Notes: a model not told the origin generated them from the sequence alone. DNA of 47,957 nt from an uncultured Prevotellaceae bacterium (GCA_902765585.1 CACXAG010000003.1:1-47957); one strand, 5' to 3'; positions 1 to 8,800 are shown, numbered from the stretch's first letter. Numbers and translations: made by a program.

Positions 1-1
1 A

Positions 2-82
2 AAGATGAAAAAGGTTCCTGACATCAGGCAGATCAATCTCTATGAAGCTGTCACAAGTAATGACACTGTCAATAACGAATGA
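2..82 (+). CDS. C-terminal end of an unidentified protein, cut by the window edge
   Basis: The frame is open from the left edge to a TGA at 80-82 and encodes about 26 residues ending in SNDTVNNE. No start is visible and I do not recognise the family. It could be the tail of a real upstream gene, or another remnant, since decayed genes and repeats follow at once. The stop lies 18 bp before the long repeat that begins near 100. Confidence 0.4.
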   Translation, partial: KMKKVPDIRQINLYEAVTSNDTVNNE

Positions 83-99
83 AGTGTGTTTGTGAAGAA

Positions 100-239
100 A
101 ATTGCGTTAATCTTCCAAAATCGCTTCGCTTTTACAAGCTTTTTCCGTAACTTTTTCACTTCGTGAGGAAGTTACTCCATCTCGGAAGAAAAAAACAAAC
201 AAATTTGTTTTGTTCTTCTCTCGACTTTTCGTAACTTTG
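100..239 (+). repeat. Long repeat, left copy, with nested hairpins and an outward-type promoter end
   Basis: Bases 100-133 match 9227-9260 exactly and 212-239 match 9261-9288 exactly, in the same orientation. The left copy carries 78 extra bases (134-211) bounded by TTTT on both sides. The extra segment has a 13-bp stem (147-159 with 163-175, loop TTC, two GU pairs) and a 14-bp palindrome centred on AAATTT near 203. An outer inverted repeat pairs 109-119 with 236-246. The end GTAACTTTGG resembles the Bacteroidota promoter TAnnTTTG. Confidence 0.8.
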
Positions 240-296
240 GAAGATTTCTCAGCTTTTCTTTGTATAAAGGCTGTCTGGGGGATTGAGGAAAATCTG

Positions 297-314
297 GGTT
301 ACGATTTGGCAACC
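297..314 (+). repeat. 18-bp direct repeat, left copy (possible attachment core)
   Basis: The sequence ggttacgatttggcaacc recurs identically at 9122-9139. It has imperfect dyad symmetry (GGTT at one end, AACC at the other). With its partner it brackets the AT-rich island, and the right copy directly abuts the stop of an excisionase-like remnant. A tyrosine-recombinase core site is an inference only. Confidence 0.55.
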
Positions 315-455
315 GTACTCAATTCCACATTCTGCTATGAAATGCATTCAATGAACACCAGACGATGAGCCACCAGCCGTACTATGGTTCATCATCGGGT
401 GCAAAGGTAATCATTTCTTTCGAAAGAACCAAATCTATTCACATCTTTTTGTTCT

Positions 456-540
456 GAGCTTGCTCGCCACTCACTAAACAGACTGCAGCACCTTTTGTGG
501 CACATGCCAGAAAAGTGCGTATTAGGCTACGTCCCTCTAC
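456..540. repeat. Imperfect inverted repeat, left arm of island
   Basis: The reverse complement aligns over about 80 bases with 8801-8881, including a perfect 22-bp core (509-530 against 8812-8833) and the motif GAGCAAGCTC at the far end. Each arm can form its own hairpin (GCAC...GTGC here, GCACT...AGTGC on the right). The paired bases are kept although the loop differs, which suggests selection on structure or protein recognition. Confidence 0.75.
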
Positions 541-561
541 CGTAATGACATGTCGATTATC

Positions 562-1083
562 TCACTCTATTATTATCCAACTACCATGACCTGTAGATCC
601 GTCACGGTCAATGAATCTCAATGATTTAAGTTTATTGATATGCTTTTGGACTGCTGTTACAGATATTCCGATTCTATTCGCAATATCACTTCTTGTGATA
701 TAATTATCTGCATATATCATCTTATATATGTTAGCGGCAGTTTCAGATAACCCTTTAGACAACTCTTTAGATAACCTTATAGACAACCTTTCAGGCAACT
801 TTATAGAGAACCCATTAAACAACTCTGTCGTGCTTGGCTTAACTGATGGCACAGGCAGTACAAGTTCCACTTCGTCAACATCCAATTTGTTCATCAGCTG
901 TGGCTCGCCCCAATTTGTTTCTTTCCATGCTGCGATAATCTTTGGGAATCCAGAGCCGACATTCTCACCAAAGCCTACCATGCAAAGCATATTTTGGATG
1001 CGAAGGTTACGGGCTTTTTATAGATCTTCCTCATAAGGGCATGGTATGCCAGAATTTTCCAACACTAGGCAATCATTGTAATT
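562..1083 (-). pseudogene. Broken AlbA/HATPase_c_4 regulator, C-terminal fragment
   Basis: This is the C-terminal third of an AlbA_2 (Schlafen-like)/RecG-like ATP-binding regulator. The intact part has the ATPase motif GFGENVGSGFPK, a repetitive linker and a C-terminal winged helix (SDIANRIGISVTAVQKHINKL). An in-frame TAA at 1018-1020 interrupts it. Upstream of that stop the same frame still reads LVLENSGIPCPYEEDL, which fits the strand before the ENVGSG motif in this family, so homology continues to about 1080, where another TAA occurs. The AlbA_2 domain is missing. It lies downstream of the SIR2 gene, whose own neighbour on the other side (3760-5313) is an intact relative. The pseudogene call rests on the stop plus the missing N-terminus; a short expressed HTH protein from the ATG at 990 is possible. 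Confidence 0.75.
746..822 (-). repeat. Degenerate 12-bp tandem repeats encoding the ATPase-HTH linker
   Basis: About six units of roughly 12 bp (taaccctttaga, caactctttaga, taaccttataga and so on) encode a linker of the form LSxxLSxxLS between the ATPase and winged-helix parts of the broken regulator. The intact relative has a perfect 12-bp repeat at the same protein position. Confidence 0.7.
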
Positions 1084-1155
1084 TTACGATACACAGTATA
1101 CAACCTAAAAAGAATGCATGATTGTCCTTTCCTATTCTGCTTGTCCTTTGCTCAG

Positions 1156-1188
1156 TATTGTTGGGCAAACTTTGTTGTTTGCACAATA
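1156..1188 (-). terminator. Inverted repeat after the SIR2-STAND gene, possible terminator
   Basis: TATTGT-tgg-GCAAAC pairs with GTTTGC-ACAATA around a 6-base loop, giving 12 pairs with a 3-base bulge. It lies just past the stop at 1212. No clear U-tract follows on the minus strand, so termination is uncertain. Confidence 0.35.
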
Positions 1189-1211
1189 TTAATGGCACAA
1201 TCTGACAATTA

Positions 1212-3641
1212 TTAGTTAACTATTATTTGCTCCAACTTTGATTTGGTTTCTTTAACTAATTTGTAATTTGTACAATCATCACTATTCATATAAGATTGAC
1301 ATTTTTCTATCATCTCAAGACAAGACTGTTTAAATTCTTTTAGCTCTTTTTCTGTTAATGCATCCTTGTATTTGTCGTAGAATTTTTTGTACAGACCAGT
1401 GACTTTATATGGATAATGTTTTTTCTCATCCCCAGGGTGAGTGTTCGAAAGTATTTCATGTGCATGTCTAAACGCTTCCATACATGTGCCAACCGTTCCG
1501 TTCTCTATCTCATTCTCTAAAAGGAAACGGCAATAGTGGTTGTCAATCTTGTATGTCTTGTAATTTTGAAGTGCATTTGCAAGGGAATAACATTTATCAA
1601 ATAAAGTCTTTGATATCAGATATTCTCTATTATACAATCTTGCAATTGCATATTGTAGCCAGAAATCGACATTAGTTTTGCAAAAATCGCAATCTTTTAT
1701 GGTTTCATAAAAACGGAACATCTCCATTTTCCATGCATTATCTTTAAGATTCAAGCATGACTGAATAGTCGTGAAATTGACAAATGTAATCAGCCGATTT
1801 CTGTTTTGAGTTGAATATTTTGATGCAATATCTAAGCGCTTAACCAATTGTATTAGGACATTAACTACATCTCGTGGTGAATAGAGCGTTGTAAGTATAT
1901 ATCTTGCAACAATAGATGATTTAAATTTAATGTCAGTATTTTCAATGTCAACAAACTCTTTAATAGTTAGATTCTGCCGGAAACTTGGTTTATTCAATAA
2001 ATCAGCACCAACCCAAGTAGCTAAATCCATGATAGAAAAGCGAATATGAAAACATTCGGCTACCATTAAGTATTTAAAAGCATCTTCAAATGCCTTGTTC
2101 TTTGCAATTTCAGAAAGAGTGTTTTTTATTTTTGATGTAAGATATGGGCTACTTATTCTGCTTAGAATAACACGACACAATTCTTTTTCACATACATTTT
2201 TTATATACGCAAGTCTGTCTGTTGAAGCACTTAGATCAGTCCATAGAGAATATCTGTCTAACAACCCATCTAATTGTTGGATTTCGCAATCTGTTAACTT
2301 GTCAATTTTGATGATGTTATAATCTTCGCCTAGTACATCCTCTATTTCGTCAAATATTACCTCATGAAGAGATCTTCGTTCTGATGTGACAACACATATA
2401 TCCCTTGAGTAATTACGTAGTGCTTTCACTTGATCGCGCGAAGAATGATAATCATCGAAAAAAACTATGGAGTCCGGGAATCGTTCACATATTTCCGCAA
2501 TTTCCGATACTGCTCTAGTTGTATATTTATCATATACAAAAACATCTTTTCCTTCTTGTGCCAGCAATAATTCTAGCTCATTTAAAAATATAGATTTTCC
2601 ATTACCAAGAGAAGATTCAATCAAAATACTATGGGCTCCGTTTTTGATATCTGTAATACATTCTTGAAGTTTGTCACGGCAAATTAAATATGGATATAAA
2701 CTACCATTAATTAAAGAATGGAAGGCTAAATGCTCATCCATATATCCGTTTAATATCAACTGGTAAAAGTCTGCATCTCTTAATGTAGGAACATTTCTAT
2801 TAACAATTGGTTTATAAAAACTAATAGGAGCGAAAAGCTTAGTGACAGATGGCGAATACTTCTTTTTTTCATCTTTTACCAATTGCACAAATCCATCAAG
2901 TCCCAAATTTAGAACGGTTCCAAAGTCAGACAAACTACTTATATTTAATTCATCTTCATCTGGTTTTACAACAAATATAGTTTTGTGTTTGATAGCACTT
3001 GAAACAATTATCCTCGCCAAATCTAAATCATAATCCATTGAGAACCCAATGAATATCAAGGCATCGCATGCAGCAATATCTGACTTGAATATTTCAAACC
3101 AATCAGACTTGGCAAAATCTTCTGTTAAATAACTAGCTGATGTAAGTTTAAACTCATTGTCTAACTTATCTGGTGTAAGTGAATCTATATAGCCATTGAG
3201 ATGAACACAATATTGTCGATAATCCTCATTCTTTCTATGGGGTGAAGATAAAGTTATTGGCATCAATCTTTTTGAAGCTTTATTATATGACAGTTCCATG
3301 ATATTGTCATAATTGGTAGTATATATACGAAACCAGTTATGACTTCCTATATAATCATGGGATTCTGATATTGAAGTAGCATGAAATTCTTGTGTTAACA
3401 ATGCTATCAATTCTTCTGGAGTTTTTCTTCTCAGATATGCAGAAGATGCTTTACGTAAATCATTTGTTCTACTTGGATAGCCTGCGTCATCTAACAACAT
3501 ATTTGCAAGAGTTCCGGCTCCTTTAAATTGAGAATTTTTCGGATTACTATTAGTTGCACCAAAAGAAAACCCTGAACCTAAAAATAGCATACAAGTGCCA
3601 TCAAAGATTTTGCTTATAATTTCTGAAGTTGTCATGTTCAA
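1212..3641 (-). CDS. SIR2-like NADase fused to a STAND/AAA-type NTPase, likely antiphage defence
   Basis: The 809-residue protein starts with a SIR2-like domain (about 1-260): GSGFS at 22-26, TTNYD with N110, HLNG with H147, and IGFS at 198-201. N110 and H147 match in motif and spacing the catalytic Asn/His pair of defence NADases such as ThsA and DSR2. A P-loop NTPase follows: a Walker A-like SSLGNGKS at 343-350 with Ser in place of the usual first Gly, and a Walker B-like IVFFDDYH at 392-399. A long helical, TPR-like C-terminus probably senses the trigger. Known relatives with this order (Avs5/SIR2-STAND, DSR) deplete NAD+ on phage infection; that role is inferred here. AT-rich and in the same orientation as the rest of the island. 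The start at 3641 gives a natural N-terminus for the SIR2 fold; ATG at 3635 is the alternative. Confidence 0.88.
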   Translation of the reverse strand: MNMTTSEIISKIFDGTCMLFLGSGFSFGATNSNPKNSQFKGAGTLANMLLDDAGYPSRTNDLRKASSAYLRRKTPEELIALLTQEFHATSISESHDYIGSHNWFRIYTTNYDNIMELSYNKASKRLMPITLSSPHRKNEDYRQYCVHLNGYIDSLTPDKLDNEFKLTSASYLTEDFAKSDWFEIFKSDIAACDALIFIGFSMDYDLDLARIIVSSAIKHKTIFVVKPDEDELNISSLSDFGTVLNLGLDGFVQLVKDEKKKYSPSVTKLFAPISFYKPIVNRNVPTLRDADFYQLILNGYMDEHLAFHSLINGSLYPYLICRDKLQECITDIKNGAHSILIESSLGNGKSIFLNELELLLAQEGKDVFVYDKYTTRAVSEIAEICERFPDSIVFFDDYHSSRDQVKALRNYSRDICVVTSERRSLHEVIFDEIEDVLGEDYNIIKIDKLTDCEIQQLDGLLDRYSLWTDLSASTDRLAYIKNVCEKELCRVILSRISSPYLTSKIKNTLSEIAKNKAFEDAFKYLMVAECFHIRFSIMDLATWVGADLLNKPSFRQNLTIKEFVDIENTDIKFKSSIVARYILTTLYSPRDVVNVLIQLVKRLDIASKYSTQNRNRLITFVNFTTIQSCLNLKDNAWKMEMFRFYETIKDCDFCKTNVDFWLQYAIARLYNREYLISKTLFDKCYSLANALQNYKTYKIDNHYCRFLLENEIENGTVGTCMEAFRHAHEILSNTHPGDEKKHYPYKVTGLYKKFYDKYKDALTEKELKEFKQSCLEMIEKCQSYMNSDDCTNYKLVKETKSKLEQIIVN

Positions 3642-3759
3642 ATCATTTTAATTGTTTATATCTTTCCAAATATTAGTAATATCAGGGATCGAAGCTAGAT
3701 TGTCTATAACTAATATTGTCAGCGACGTAGATTGCATTATTTGATATTACCTTCGCAAA
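3642..3759. other. Spacer between SIR2-STAND and AlbA/HATPase genes
   Basis: This 118-bp AT-rich spacer has no clear TAnnTTTG promoter, so the SIR2 gene may be read through from the upstream gene. I see no RNA gene or ORF in it. Confidence 0.4.
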
Positions 3760-5313
3760 TTATTTGTTTACATTAAGTATTACCCATTTACCATCTTTAC
3801 GCCCACCTTCACGGGTTAGGAATCCCTTTGCTTGTAAGGCGGTAAGTTCTCTCATAAGAGTCCTTTGAGACAAACCTGTCTTTTGTGCCAAAATAGCTGT
3901 GGTTATTGTGTCATCTTGATTTATCAAGTTTACGATAAGTTGCTGACGCACAGTCGGTTCTTTTATGCCATCTTTTATGCCATCTTTTATGCCATTTGGT
4001 AATTTTGTGGCATCTCTGCTGACAATGTCCGCTATAATATTACCAGCTTCTTCATGGCAAGGGATGGTGATGCGGAAGAAAGTTCGCTCTTCATCTGTGA
4101 CGACGATGGCGCGAGGCGAGCCATTGGCCTTCAGCACATTCTGGATGGTAGGAATACCTGTGCTTCGTCCTTCGGTCAGTTCCAGTTCCTTCAAATATTC
4201 ACCCAATCGACGGTTACGGTACCGCTTGGAAATAAGCAACTCTCCACGATTGATGTCGGCAGAAGGGATGCTACGATCTGGGCCACCCACATTTTGTATG
4301 GTAATGCCCTTGGGTTCTACCGTTATTACCACAGGCTCCCACTCCCGATAATCGCGATGATAGAGCGAGTTCGTAATACTCTCTTCTAATGCTTGGTAAG
4401 GATAAGTATAGAACTTGATACTGTGGTTGTCGTTCTTTGGTTTGATGATGGTTTGCATCACCACCATGCGATTCAGATACTCCAGCGTCCGCTCAATAAT
4501 CTGTGTGACGGAGCCTGTGATAATAGGAGCTTCGTAGATATTGTTAGGGTTTGCCAATCGACCTTCAGGGAAGAAAACAACCTCCACCTGTGTCCGCTTG
4601 AAGAACTTGCTGGGATTCTCGCAGAACATCATAGCAGCCACATTCCTCAGCATACGATTCTCTGATGGCCCAACAAACAAGTCCATTTGCTCCAAAATCT
4701 CGCTGAGCGGTCGTTCATATAGTTCGTTAGCAAGTTTACTACCCACCTTTACCAGATACTCGCGAAGCAATAGCGTAGAAATGTCCTCCAACTTGATATC
4801 CGGGTTGCCTCGTTCGTCAAATGGAATACGACTGGCCAGTTCGCGCAGTTCATCCAAGACCTCCCCCTTGGCTATAATGCTGCTCGTTCCACTTCGAATG
4901 TAGAAGTATTCCTTGCTTCCGTTCTTCGCTGTCACATTCTCTGGAACTGAATACGGCCTGTTGATACCAGCAGGACACCATATCACCAGTACTTGTTTGC
5001 CATCCACCCCTTCAACGCTCGTCCTGGGCATGTAGTAAGGTGACATCTTATTGTTGTATCCCACCATCTCCTGAAGAATACCATCAATTTTCTCAACGGG
5101 TACACCTTCCACGGGACGGATAGCCATACCTGTATCATCATCACTATCCACACCCACAAGGATGTAACCACCCCCAAGATCATTAAAATCATTGGCGAAA
5201 GCGCAAACACTATGGTATATGCTTGCCGGATTCCAACCTTTCTTGAACTCAATCCTGTTGGACTCAATCTTCTGCTTATTCAGCAGGTCTTCTATGTTTA
5301 TTGCCAGTGCCAT
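3760..5313 (-). CDS. AlbA_2 (Schlafen-like)/HATPase_c_4 ATP-binding regulator with winged helix
   Basis: The 517-residue protein has an N-terminal AlbA_2 domain (about 10-140; ESNRIEFKKGW, then GGGYILVGVDSD), a central RecG-like/HATPase_c_4 region (about 200-420; YPYQALEESITNSLYHRDY, then STGIPTI) and a C-terminal winged helix (about 455-515). The family is usually annotated as a transcriptional regulator or RecG-like helicase; biochemical roles are poorly known and it often sits in defence islands. The linker holds GIKDGIKDGIKE, encoded by perfect 12-bp repeats at 3961-3996. It has its own TAATTTTGC promoter at 5328-5336, about 15 bases before the ATG. It sits directly upstream of the SIR2-STAND gene, so it may regulate or license that effector. 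Confidence 0.85.
   Translation of the reverse strand: MALAINIEDLLNKQKIESNRIEFKKGWNPASIYHSVCAFANDFNDLGGGYILVGVDSDDDTGMAIRPVEGVPVEKIDGILQEMVGYNNKMSPYYMPRTSVEGVDGKQVLVIWCPAGINRPYSVPENVTAKNGSKEYFYIRSGTSSIIAKGEVLDELRELASRIPFDERGNPDIKLEDISTLLLREYLVKVGSKLANELYERPLSEILEQMDLFVGPSENRMLRNVAAMMFCENPSKFFKRTQVEVVFFPEGRLANPNNIYEAPIITGSVTQIIERTLEYLNRMVVMQTIIKPKNDNHSIKFYTYPYQALEESITNSLYHRDYREWEPVVITVEPKGITIQNVGGPDRSIPSADINRGELLISKRYRNRRLGEYLKELELTEGRSTGIPTIQNVLKANGSPRAIVVTDEERTFFRITIPCHEEAGNIIADIVSRDATKLPNGIKDGIKDGIKEPTVRQQLIVNLINQDDTITTAILAQKTGLSQRTLMRELTALQAKGFLTREGGRKDGKWVILNVNK
3961..3996 (-). repeat. Three perfect-to-near-perfect 12-bp tandem units inside the AlbA/HATPase gene
   Basis: The unit ttttatgccatc occurs three times (the last ends in t) and encodes GIKD-GIKD-GIKE in the linker before the winged helix. 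A unit change keeps frame and changes linker length by four residues. Confidence 0.9.
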
Positions 5314-5327
5314 ATCTTAATTCGTTT

Positions 5328-5336
5328 GCAAAATTA
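5328..5336 (-). promoter_or_regulatory. TAATTTTGC promoter element for the AlbA/HATPase gene
   Basis: Minus-strand TAATTTTGC fits the Bacteroidota -7 box TAnnTTTG and lies about 15 bases upstream of the ATG at 5313. It probably also serves the SIR2 gene. Confidence 0.6.
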
Positions 5337-5416
5337 GTTATTATATTCCGTATATGCAGATTCCCAGATGATTTTATTGCTTTTGGCTATTATTATTCCA
5401 ATCTTCTTCATACCAA

Positions 5417-6154
5417 TTATTTGAAAAATAAAAAAGTACCTCCTTCTTCTGAATGAACACGACGAAGATGAACAAAGGTGCTATGAGGTCTGAATGTATC
5501 TGATGTATTATCTGGCGATGACCATTTTATGTCATAGCCATCTTCTTCATTTTCATACGGTTTACCATAGATGCCAGTTATGTATTTGACCACTTGTTTC
5601 ATTTTTGGATCGTCTGGCTGAACAGAGGTCATCAATACGATGTTATCAGACTTCAAGTTTACGCGCCATCTCACATTTCCTATTTGAATAATACTGTCAC
5701 TATACGATAGCATCTTATCTTGAGTTGCGATTGCCGATATCTGATCATAAATCTTATCGTTTATTACAATTGGTTTCCCCAAAAACGAGGATACAGTATC
5801 CTGTACGACAACATCGTTGCTTTTGCGATTGCTTAATTCTTTGTTGATCTGCTCAGAAGCTTCTTCACCAAGATACGCCCTATACTCTTCGCCACTCTTG
5901 GAGGTTTTTATGACGAAACACGAACCTTTATATGCCATATATACAGGATACTCATCTCCCTTGCTATCTCTCCAGGTAGATCCTGTGTTACTAAACTCCA
6001 GCCTTTTGTCGGTTTTTATATTTGTTTTTGGGATGTCTAATGAATCTGAATCGGACAATTGTACGGAAAAAATTCGATTGTAGTTTTGCAATAAGATATA
6101 GCCAAATGTAATTAGCACTAAAGATACCAATATGAGAAGCCATTTTTTCTTCAT
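5417..6154 (-). CDS. Membrane-anchored protein of unknown function
   Basis: The 245-residue protein has one N-terminal hydrophobic helix (about 5-22) after MKKKW, and the remainder is polar and probably periplasmic. I recognise no domain. It lies 40 bp downstream of the WG/trypsin lipoprotein gene in the same orientation, so the two probably share a transcript and act at the envelope. Codon use is AT-rich like the rest of the island. No catalytic motif is obvious; the C-terminal half is Ser/Thr- and charge-rich and ends in GGTFLFFK. Confidence 0.7.
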   Translation of the reverse strand: MKKKWLLILVSLVLITFGYILLQNYNRIFSVQLSDSDSLDIPKTNIKTDKRLEFSNTGSTWRDSKGDEYPVYMAYKGSCFVIKTSKSGEEYRAYLGEEASEQINKELSNRKSNDVVVQDTVSSFLGKPIVINDKIYDQISAIATQDKMLSYSDSIIQIGNVRWRVNLKSDNIVLMTSVQPDDPKMKQVVKYITGIYGKPYENEEDGYDIKWSSPDNTSDTFRPHSTFVHLRRVHSEEGGTFLFFK

Positions 6155-6194
6155 TCTGCTATAAATAGATATTTCAATATTGTTATATTTTTAG

Positions 6195-8405
6195 TTAGTG
6201 AGTACTGCATTCTATCATATAAACGAATGGCTGGACTTGCTTTACTATCTTTGATATAGATTTTGAGTCAACATTGTTGCTTTTAGGTAATTTGGAACCA
6301 AGGTCAGTACTATTAATGAGACTGAGAAGATATGAAACTTTAATAGCATAATTCGCATTTTCTGCGTCAGAATGTTTGGCACAGACAATGCCAATGACAT
6401 TGCCATCATTATTAAATAGGGGGCCTCCACTATTACCTGGTTGCACAGCAGCTGAGATTTGGTACATAGATTTGTCACCTTTGTAACCAGATGCAGCACT
6501 GATAATTCCATCAGTCAATTTTATTTCCTTTCCCATGGTTTCAGTCATGGGATAACCGAGGACAAAGATTTCATTGCCAACCTCTGGCACACTCTTCCCA
6601 AGACAATAAGGGATATCATCGAATCCATCAAATCTCTTGTCTACAATCTTGATAATAGCCAAATCATGATTTCTATCCGATGCCACCAAATATCCTCTAT
6701 AAGATTCCTCCATGTCTCCGTTCACACCACGGATTTTGATAGTTCTAGCACCATTGGTAACATGATAATTGGTTGCTATATAGCCATCGGCTATCGCAAA
6801 TCCCGTACCTGTCCAATCTACTTTTTGTACTTGTTCATAAATATCTGTAGAAGGATAATCCTTAATAAATTCACATTTAAGGTACCAGTTGTAATAGTTG
6901 TTCCCCCCTTGTCTCAATGAGACTTCAAATTTATATGGATCTTCGAGTATTAATTTTCCATCTTCTGCACCAGATGACGCCCCGCTATTAACAACCGCAT
7001 ATACGTTAGCTTCTCCAATTTGGACAAATTTCTTTTCCCAACTTTTCCACAAGCCATTCTTACTTTCAGAAATATCATATGCTAGAAATTCATTGATATC
7101 TAAAGAACGTACTATAGCAACAAATCTTGACATGGAACCATTAGAAGAAACATGATCTGTATTCCTATCAACAGCAATATTATTATAAGTCACGAAATAG
7201 AGGCCTTCTATCGGGTCAAGTTCTGATAACCGAGAATCGAAGTACCTTATATAGTCATCTTTTGTGGGATTTTCTGGCCATACAAAATTTGTTCCTTGCA
7301 TATCTTTCCAAATCAGTTTCCCGTTTCTGTCATAATAGGTCACTCGATCTCCATCAATACACAACAAAAGAGTAAGATGATTATCATTATGCACTATATC
7401 ATGTTTAGCTTCAATAATGACTTGGCCAGCAGAATCAATTATTCCCTGTTTTTTATTCTTCGTAAATATGGATAGTCCCTTTTCTGTTCGGAATAGATTT
7501 TCATATTTTGGGGGAATAGCAACAACTCCCGTGCTATCCAACTTTCCATACTTTCTATTCTTTTGGAACGTTGCATAACCATCATGGTAACCATATACAG
7601 AATCCGCATCAATGTTTGCAATCTTTTTCCCATTCTTGTCAATTAATTCAATTCTGTTGTCTTTTTTAATAAATGCACGATTACAAGTAAAGCCTGTTAG
7701 AATCTCATCAAAATGGAATTTATCAACTTCTTTTCCGTTATGGTCGATAAACATCCATTTTTTGTTTCTTTTTACACGTGCCAATCCGTTGCCGAAATCT
7801 CTTGCATCGTCATATATAGAATCAATAATCCAAGTTCCTGTGGGGTCAACATAACCACATTTGCTACTTGTAGCAACCATTGTCAATCCTTCATTGAATT
7901 GATGGACAACATCATATTTACATGGTATGATAAAGTCACCTTGATTATTTATGTATCCCATATTCTCAAGTGTGTCCATTACGATGAAACCATTGTCGCC
8001 ATCTCTTAAAATATCCTTGTAAATTGCAGGAAGAATTATTTCGCCAGATTTGCTAATGACACCTTGTTTTCCGTTGTTGGTAATAAATTCTGCTACATTG
8101 TTTTTGAACTCATATATCCAGTTGATCGTGGTATCCAATTCTGCTATATATTCTCCATTTGAATTAATTAGCCCTTTTCTTTCCCCAACCTGAGCAAAAC
8201 AAACACTATCGCTAAAAAAGAAATATGCTCTATCAAATTGAGGCTCTATAACGAGTTTTCCATTCTCATTGATGAAACCGCATTTTCCTCCAACTTGGAT
8301 TCTGTATAGTTCCTTACTTTCTATATTTGTCTCTCTATCACTTGAGGCACATGCCGCGATTGCTAAAAAAATAACGGTCAATACGAATAAATTAATTGTC
8401 TTCAT
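6195..8405 (-). CDS. Lipoprotein with WG repeats and a C-terminal trypsin/HtrA-like protease domain
   Basis: The 736-residue protein has a lipoprotein signal ending in the lipobox IAAC (C19). Residues 33-370 form about eight WG repeats of the type CGFINENGKLVIEPQFD. A linker region (about 375-520) has no motif I recognise. The C-terminal domain (about 525-735) is a trypsin-fold serine protease with a complete triad: H548 in TNYHVTN, D581 in NHDLAII and S659 in QPGNSGGPL. WG repeats are thought to bind protein or cell-surface ligands, so this could be a surface-tethered protease gated by the repeats; that is inference. It lies 33 bp after the XRE regulator stop in the same direction, so its presence in the defence-gene run may mean a role in the same system or just island cargo. 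Confidence 0.87.
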   Translation of the reverse strand: MKTINLFVLTVIFLAIAACASSDRETNIESKELYRIQVGGKCGFINENGKLVIEPQFDRAYFFFSDSVCFAQVGERKGLINSNGEYIAELDTTINWIYEFKNNVAEFITNNGKQGVISKSGEIILPAIYKDILRDGDNGFIVMDTLENMGYINNQGDFIIPCKYDVVHQFNEGLTMVATSSKCGYVDPTGTWIIDSIYDDARDFGNGLARVKRNKKWMFIDHNGKEVDKFHFDEILTGFTCNRAFIKKDNRIELIDKNGKKIANIDADSVYGYHDGYATFQKNRKYGKLDSTGVVAIPPKYENLFRTEKGLSIFTKNKKQGIIDSAGQVIIEAKHDIVHNDNHLTLLLCIDGDRVTYYDRNGKLIWKDMQGTNFVWPENPTKDDYIRYFDSRLSELDPIEGLYFVTYNNIAVDRNTDHVSSNGSMSRFVAIVRSLDINEFLAYDISESKNGLWKSWEKKFVQIGEANVYAVVNSGASSGAEDGKLILEDPYKFEVSLRQGGNNYYNWYLKCEFIKDYPSTDIYEQVQKVDWTGTGFAIADGYIATNYHVTNGARTIKIRGVNGDMEESYRGYLVASDRNHDLAIIKIVDKRFDGFDDIPYCLGKSVPEVGNEIFVLGYPMTETMGKEIKLTDGIISAASGYKGDKSMYQISAAVQPGNSGGPLFNNDGNVIGIVCAKHSDAENANYAIKVSYLLSLINSTDLGSKLPKSNNVDSKSISKIVKQVQPFVYMIECSTH

Positions 8406-8438
8406 ACTTACAAATTTGAATAATAGTGATATACCATA

Positions 8439-8651
8439 TTAGATAGAATCCATGAATTTCTTGTTAAATAGTTCTTCTATCCCTACCCCCAATAATTTTG
8501 AGATCTTTACAATGGTTTCGAGGTCTGGTTGAGAAGAGTTCGTACACCATTTGGAAACTGTGGAAGGATTTACCCCCAATGCTTCTGATAACCATTTGTT
8601 GGTTTTCTTCTGTTCTACGAGTACAATTTTTAGGCGATTTACGTCTTGCAT
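8439..8651 (-). CDS. Small XRE-family helix-turn-helix regulator
   Basis: The 70-residue protein is of the Bacteroidota XRE type: MQDVNRLKIVLVEQ, then KTNKWLSEALGVNPSTVSKW as the HTH and a helix ending in GIEELFNKKF. An upstream in-frame ATG would add 16 residues. I chose 8651 because relatives begin there and because the promoter box (8676-8684) lies between the two ATGs. It is the first gene of the leftward run, 33 bp before the WG/trypsin gene, and likely controls the island operon. It lies next to the right inverted repeat. Confidence 0.85.
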   Translation of the reverse strand: MQDVNRLKIVLVEQKKTNKWLSEALGVNPSTVSKWCTNSSQPDLETIVKISKLLGVGIEELFNKKFMDSI

Positions 8652-8675
8652 ATCTTTCAAATTTATTATTTGGGT

Positions 8676-8684
8676 GTAAAGATA
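8676..8684 (-). promoter_or_regulatory. Promoter box TATCTTTAC for the island operon
   Basis: Minus-strand TATCTTTAC resembles TAnnTTTG and lies about 25 bases upstream of the chosen XRE start. Its position argues against the longer ORF start at 8699. Confidence 0.5.
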
Positions 8685-8800
8685 GTGAAAAATATTCATT
8701 CGGCAAAGAAGATAGTTCTTTTTTTAGAGTTTTTTATGAACATATGCCACAATAGCGGTCACTGTTATCCCCTTTTGCTTGCCATACCGCAAACAGTTCC

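Larger units (their letters stand above)
83..561. other. Gene-poor left edge of the island
   Basis: No convincing gene lies in these 479 bases. They hold the long repeat (100-239), the 18-bp direct repeat (297-314), a leftward promoter-like gcaaaggta at 400-408 and the left inverted repeat (456-540). A leftward frame just after the promoter-like box encodes only 13 residues and was not called. Confidence 0.6.

Noticed and set aside
3961..3996. Short direct repeats as possible CRISPR or iterons
   Set aside because: Only three 12-bp units without spacers, inside a coding frame.
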